Part shown: one piece after another, positions 59,481 through 64,000 of the stretch
Numbering within the stretch: position 1 is the first letter of the stretch
Layout: the number at the start of each line of letters is the position of its first letter
Source: a bacterium
GTDB taxonomy: Bacteria > Patescibacteriota > Saccharimonadia > Saccharimonadales > UBA4665
Assembly: GCA_021811625.1 (NCBI GenBank)
Contig: JAJZNU010000005.1
Span: 62,001-126,000 of the forward strand
Length of the DNA: 64,000 nt
Reading direction: 5' to 3'
Notes under the pieces: generated by a model
Seen by the model: only the letters and a program-made list of their open reading frames with translations
What the model was told of the DNA's origin: nothing
The model's database searches: none
Made by a program: the position numbers and the translations under genes

Positions 59481-61844
59481 CTAGCGGCCCAGTGATTCTT
59501 CGGTTTTCTTGGTAGCGATGGTCGTTGAGATAACGGTATCGGGAGCCAGAGATATCGAGTCGATGCCAGCTTCTACTAAGAAACGGGCAAACTGGGGATA
59601 ATCCGAGGGCGCCTGACCGCATAGACCGATGTGGGTATGGGTTTTCTTGGCGACCTTTATGACCCTAGTGATCAATTCTTTGACCGCCTCGTTGTTCTCG
59701 TTGTAGACGTGGGCGACGGTATGATTGTCGCGGTCGACACCAAGCGTCAATTGCGTCAGATCATTACTGCCTATCGAGAAGCCGTCAAATAGTTCGGCAA
59801 ACTGTTCGGCTAGAATGACGTTCGATGGGATCTCAATCATGACATATACTTCGAAACCGTTTTCTCCTTGGACTAGTCCGGCGTCCTTCATGATCGCCAG
59901 AACCTTCTTGGCCTCCTCAATGTCTCGACAGAATGGAATCATCGACTTAACATTAGTTAGCCCCATTTCGTTTCTAACTTTTTTAATGGCGTGGCATTCC
60001 AGTTCGAAAGCCTCACGGTAAGCATCGGAATAATAACGCGATGCCCCTCGCCAGCCAATCATCGGATTGTCTTCAACGGGCTCGAACTGCTTCCCGCCTA
60101 TCAGGTTGGCATACTCATTAGTCTTAAAGTCGCTGAACCTGATAATGACATCGTTGGGATAGAACGCCGCACCAATGATTCCGACTCCTTCGGCCAACTT
60201 ATCGACGAAATACTGTTCTTTGTTCTTGTAGCCCTTGGTCATTTGAAGAATAGTCTCACGAGCCTCTGGATCAGTCAGTTTATCGAAATGCAGAAGGGCC
60301 AACGGGTGAATCTTGATGTGCGAATCGATAATGAATTCCTCTCGAGCCAGTCCGACACCGTCGTTTGGTATCATCGAGTATTCAAAAGCCAAGTCCGGCG
60401 AGCCGACGTTCATCATTATCTTGGTTTTAGGCCGGGGCAGATTTTTAATATCGGTGCGATTGACCTCGTATTTGAGCACGCCCTCGTAAACATAGCCGTC
60501 ATCACCTTCGGCACAGCTGACCGTGACTTGTTCGTCATCCTTGAGTTTGGCAGTAGCGTTGCCGGTGCCGACAACACAGGGGATGCCGAGTTCGCGCGAA
60601 ACTATCGCGGCATGACAGGTTCTTCCTCCCTTGTCGGTAACTATTGCACTCGATTGTTTCATGATCGGTACCCAGTCTGGGTCGGTCATTTCGGTCACCA
60701 GGACATCACCGTCTTTAAAGTCGCTGATATTTCTAATGTCGAGGATTTTCTTGACGCGGCCGGTACCAATTTTATTGCCGACGCTCGTTCCTTTGGCAAT
60801 GGGAGTAGCACTGTTTAGGAGCTTATAGGCTTCGACAACGTTGGGATTTTTTCTGGAAGCGACTGTTTCAGCACGAGCCTGGACTATATAAAGCTTATTG
60901 TCATCGGCATCAAGGGCCCACTCCATATCCATCGGCTTATCGTAGTGCTTTTCGATCTCCATCCCCCAGGCGGCGAGGGTTTTAACTTGCTCGTCGGTGA
61001 TAGCGTATTTTTCCTGATCCTCTTTGCTGACAGCGATATTTTTAGTCCGGTTGCCGAATGCCGGAATCATCTTCATCTTTTTGGCCCCGACGCGTTTTTT
61101 AAGAATAGCCATGGTCGGCTTGAAGACCACGAACTCATCGGGACTGACTCTACCCTGGACGATATTTTCTCCTAAACCGTATATCGATGTGACTATAACC
61201 GCATTTCTAAAACCTGACTCGGTGTCTATTGTGAACATGATGCCGGCCGCTTTGGCTCTGACCGCCACCATTTGCTGAACTCCTACCGAGAGGGCAACCT
61301 TCATATGATCAAAATGGTTCTCGATTCTATAGACAATGGCTCGGTCGGTAAACAACGAAGCGATACATTTTTTGGCCGCCAGCAAAACCGCTTTTTCTCC
61401 TTTGATGTTTAAATAGGTCTCTTGCTGACCGGCGAAGGAGGCGTTCGGCAAATCTTCAGCGGTAGCCGAGGAGCGTATAGCTACCACTAGTTTATCCTTG
61501 CCGCAAATCCGGCTAAGTTCACGGTAACCCTGGCGTATCTCTTCCTCGAAATCTTTCGGCAGTTTGGCTTTGACGATCATGGCCCGGATCTTGGCTGCGC
61601 GGACGCTTAGATCTTTAATCTCCGATATTTTGACGCCGCCGAGCAATTCCTTTATGGCTTGGTTTATGCCGGCACTTTCCATAAAGTAATAGTAAGCCTT
61701 TGATGTTGTGGCGAAGCCATTGGGTAGATTGATGCCCTTTGGTGCCAAATATCTGTACATTTCGCCCAGGGAGGCATTCTTTCCACCAACCTCGGGAATG
61801 TCAGATATTGATACGTCCTTGAAGAACCTGATGTAGTTGTACAT
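59481..61844 (-). CDS. ppsA: Phosphoenolpyruvate synthase
   Basis: VGGKNASLGEMYRYL, VAIRSSATAEDLPNASFAGQQETYLN, DKGGRTCHAAIVSRELGIPCVVG, FSIGSNDLTQLTLGVDRD, GLCGQAPSDYP. Confidence 0.97.
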   Translation of the reverse strand: MYNYIRFFKDVSISDIPEVGGKNASLGEMYRYLAPKGINLPNGFATTSKAYYYFMESAGINQAIKELLGGVKISEIKDLSVRAAKIRAMIVKAKLPKDFEEEIRQGYRELSRICGKDKLVVAIRSSATAEDLPNASFAGQQETYLNIKGEKAVLLAAKKCIASLFTDRAIVYRIENHFDHMKVALSVGVQQMVAVRAKAAGIMFTIDTESGFRNAVIVTSIYGLGENIVQGRVSPDEFVVFKPTMAILKKRVGAKKMKMIPAFGNRTKNIAVSKEDQEKYAITDEQVKTLAAWGMEIEKHYDKPMDMEWALDADDNKLYIVQARAETVASRKNPNVVEAYKLLNSATPIAKGTSVGNKIGTGRVKKILDIRNISDFKDGDVLVTEMTDPDWVPIMKQSSAIVTDKGGRTCHAAIVSRELGIPCVVGTGNATAKLKDDEQVTVSCAEGDDGYVYEGVLKYEVNRTDIKNLPRPKTKIMMNVGSPDLAFEYSMIPNDGVGLAREEFIIDSHIKIHPLALLHFDKLTDPEARETILQMTKGYKNKEQYFVDKLAEGVGIIGAAFYPNDVIIRFSDFKTNEYANLIGGKQFEPVEDNPMIGWRGASRYYSDAYREAFELECHAIKKVRNEMGLTNVKSMIPFCRDIEEAKKVLAIMKDAGLVQGENGFEVYVMIEIPSNVILAEQFAELFDGFSIGSNDLTQLTLGVDRDNHTVAHVYNENNEAVKELITRVIKVAKKTHTHIGLCGQAPSDYPQFARFLVEAGIDSISLAPDTVISTTIATKKTEESLGR

Positions 61845-61966
61845 GTTTTTTGGCCTTTATATTTTAGTTTGACTATTTACTGCTTTATTATACTCTCCTC
61901 CAAACATTAGCGCTATACCCTGCCGCTACCGTCCGTCCGATCAGAGTGATATACTGTTTGCAAGGT

Positions 61967-62581
61967 ATGGATGAAAAAATAAAGAAGCTTAAAGAATGGC
62001 TCGGGGCCGGGTCAATAAATCTCTTCGGGCGACCTTTTTCCGGCAAAGATACCCAGGCCGATATACTGGCTAAACTACTGGACGGTCAGGTCATCGGGGG
62101 CGGGGAAATTTTGAGAAGTCACGAAGACGCCATTCCCGAGAATGTCCGACTCACTTACAACAATGGGGGACTGGCGCCGACAGATTTTTATTTACAATTA
62201 GTTCCTCCCTATTTAGCTCAGCCACAGTTCTCTAATCACCCGCTACTGCTCAGCTCAATAGGTCGCAAACACGGAGAGGAAAACGCTATTGTATCAGCGG
62301 CCGAGAAAGCCGGGCATCCGATAGTCGCCGTCATCAACCTGATTATCGAGGAAGATGAGGTCTGGAAGAGATTCCGGGTCGCCCAGGAAGATCACGACCG
62401 CGGCAACCGGACCGACGATTCCTCCGAGGCCCTCAGGATCAGGTTGGAAAAATTTCGTTCAGAGACAATTCCGGTTATTGAGTACTACAAGCAGCGGGGA
62501 ATAGAATTAGACATCGACGGGTCGCTTCCCCGTGGCGTTGTAACCGAAAAGATTATTGATACTCTACTGTCACGGATCTAA
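61967..62581 (+). CDS. Adenylate kinase-like nucleoside monophosphate kinase
   Basis: INLFGRPFSGKDTQADILAKLL (P-loop), LID-like HDRGNRTDDSSEALRIRLEKFRSETIPVIEYYKQRG; likely start at 61967. Confidence 0.88.
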   Translation: MDEKIKKLKEWLGAGSINLFGRPFSGKDTQADILAKLLDGQVIGGGEILRSHEDAIPENVRLTYNNGGLAPTDFYLQLVPPYLAQPQFSNHPLLLSSIGRKHGEENAIVSAAEKAGHPIVAVINLIIEEDEVWKRFRVAQEDHDRGNRTDDSSEALRIRLEKFRSETIPVIEYYKQRGIELDIDGSLPRGVVTEKIIDTLLSRI

Positions 62582-64000
62582 GCGTCTTCCGAAGCACCGG
62601 GTATATGGGTAACAGTGAAGGTTCTGGCGAGACCTTCCGGCGTTAAGTCGTAAACCTTGATATCGCCAAATGGCATTTCCACCCCGGCTATGTCCTGATC
62701 GCTGATTGATTCGAGATACTTGGTCAGGGCCCGGATGCTATTACCGTGAGCTACGATAAGGACATTCTTTCCGGATTTAAGCAGCGGCCAGATATTGTCT
62801 TTATAGAATGGCACGGCCCGTTCATAAACGTCTTTGAGTGATTCACCGTCTTTAATTGGCACATCCCAACCGCGGCGAATATTATTGAAGGCTTCTTCGC
62901 CAATTTGTTGTTTCACTTCCCATTTGTTCTTCCCGGTGTATTCGCCATAATCTCGTTCGTTAAGCGCGCCGCTAACCTCGGTGTCAACGTCAAACTGCTG
63001 AGAAGCGTCTAAAACCCCTTCCAGAGTTTCCCTGGTCCTTAGCTGCTGTGAGCAAAAAGCTTTATCTATTTTAATACCGAGCTGCTTAACGGCCCGGCCG
63101 AGCTCCGCAGCTTGTTTAAACCCTTTCTCGCTCAGGTGTACGTCAGTAATGCCGGTCCATTTGCCGCTGGCATTCCATTCACTCTGGGCGTGTCGGATAA
63201 CCAGCAATTTACCTACAGTAGGTTTAGGCGCTTCAACCTTGTTGGGGATCTTGTCATACCAGAAATCGATAATGTTTTGGGCCGTGGTTTTGTTTATTCT
63301 CTCCAGAGCTTCAACGGTATTGAAAGCGTTATGCGGGCTGATGATGACATTGGGCATGTGTTCTAGCATGGAGACCTCCACGCTATGATTCAGTACCTGA
63401 TCGGGCACCGTCTCGCTTCTTAGTAAGACAGTTTCCTCATGGTAATTAAGTAAAGCTTCTCCTTCTACTACGTCAATCGCCGCACCGCCTAAGTGTCCGC
63501 TATCGAGTAGCTCGGTTAGGGCTTTAGTATCAACCAATTCTCCCCGGGCGGTGTTTATTAAGATGGCGCCCCGCTTCATTTTTTTAAGATTATCGCGGTT
63601 CATTATGTGATGGGTTGCCGGCATGTAAGGAACGTGGACGGACAAAATATCACAGCGCTGCAGCAGCTCATCCAGCCCGACATATTTAAAGCCGTATTCG
63701 CCCATCAGCTCGTCTTTGGGGAAGGCGTCGTAGGCCAGGGTCTGCATGGAAAAGCCGCGGGCAATGTTGAGTGCTTTCAAGCCGATGTGCCCGGTACCTA
63801 GAGCTCCGAACGTTTTTCCCTCAAGATCGTGGCCCATTAACTCTTCACTGGTAAACTCTTCGCGGTCGGCTCTGAAAACGGCCGGTAGCTTGCGGGTAAG
63901 GGCCAGTAACAGGGTGAAGGCATATTCGGCTACGGTCGCTTCTCCGTAAGTCGGGACATTGGCGACAACAATTCCCTTTTCGGCGGCGGCAGTCAGGTCA
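62578..64000 (-). CDS. Fusion: D-isomer 2-hydroxyacid dehydrogenase + 2,3-BPG-dependent phosphoglycerate mutase (partial at window end)
   Basis: Dehydrogenase: GKTFGALGTGHIGLKALNIARGF, NTARGELVDTKAL, ISPHNAFNT; mutase: LLVIRHAQSEWNASGKWTGITDVHLSEKG, ALNERDYGEYTGKNK, IVAHGNSIRAL; single open frame continuing to 64000. Confidence 0.92.
   Translation of the reverse strand, partial: DLTAAAEKGIVVANVPTYGEATVAEYAFTLLLALTRKLPAVFRADREEFTSEELMGHDLEGKTFGALGTGHIGLKALNIARGFSMQTLAYDAFPKDELMGEYGFKYVGLDELLQRCDILSVHVPYMPATHHIMNRDNLKKMKRGAILINTARGELVDTKALTELLDSGHLGGAAIDVVEGEALLNYHEETVLLRSETVPDQVLNHSVEVSMLEHMPNVIISPHNAFNTVEALERINKTTAQNIIDFWYDKIPNKVEAPKPTVGKLLVIRHAQSEWNASGKWTGITDVHLSEKGFKQAAELGRAVKQLGIKIDKAFCSQQLRTRETLEGVLDASQQFDVDTEVSGALNERDYGEYTGKNKWEVKQQIGEEAFNNIRRGWDVPIKDGESLKDVYERAVPFYKDNIWPLLKSGKNVLIVAHGNSIRALTKYLESISDQDIAGVEMPFGDIKVYDLTPEGLARTFTVTHIPGASEDA

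Noticed and set aside
59725-61278. Plus-strand ORFs opposite ppsA (for example 59991-60818)
   Set aside because: Shadow ORFs; ppsA motifs on the minus strand are unambiguous.

Overview
The window reads as part of a compact bacterial chromosome, possibly Patescibacteria/Saccharibacteria-like (inferred from gene style only, not tested). Housekeeping blocks flank an accessory region. The left block (1-21.3 kb) holds pheT/pheS, yajQ-like, a glycosidase, rmuC, an L,D-transpeptidase, typA, rarA, an ABC transporter, a giant DUF2341/LamG/Fn3-type surface protein, and metK behind a SAM-I-like riboswitch. The right block (56.7-64 kb) holds queA, tgt, ppsA, an adk-like gene and a dehydrogenase-phosphoglycerate mutase fusion. 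In between, tRNA-Gln(CTG) at 21265 is followed by a ~24 kb island. It carries a membrane/HEPN-like gene pair, a large serine recombinase, a two-gene PLD-SNF2 helicase + Eco57I-like methyltransferase system, an HNH/ParB-methylase/TerS/TerL packaging module without capsid genes, a LexA-like repressor and a PD-(D/E)XK-like protein. The most unusual part is 39.7-45.6 kb. Degenerate direct repeats, some resembling the 3' end of the tRNA-Gln gene, separate seven single-gene or toxin-antitoxin units, which looks like a gene-cassette array with no recognisable integron integrase in the window. Two 121-bp MITEs are inserted in these repeats in inverted orientation around a RHH-PIN TA module. A candidate right attachment site lies near 45495-45530. 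Other observations: a candidate small RNA with two GNRA hairpins (about 7683-7770), a long hairpin RNA upstream of the ParB-methylase, an IS30 insertion splitting a histidine kinase, and two tiny membrane peptides missed by the ORF track. No database searches or folding calculations were run.
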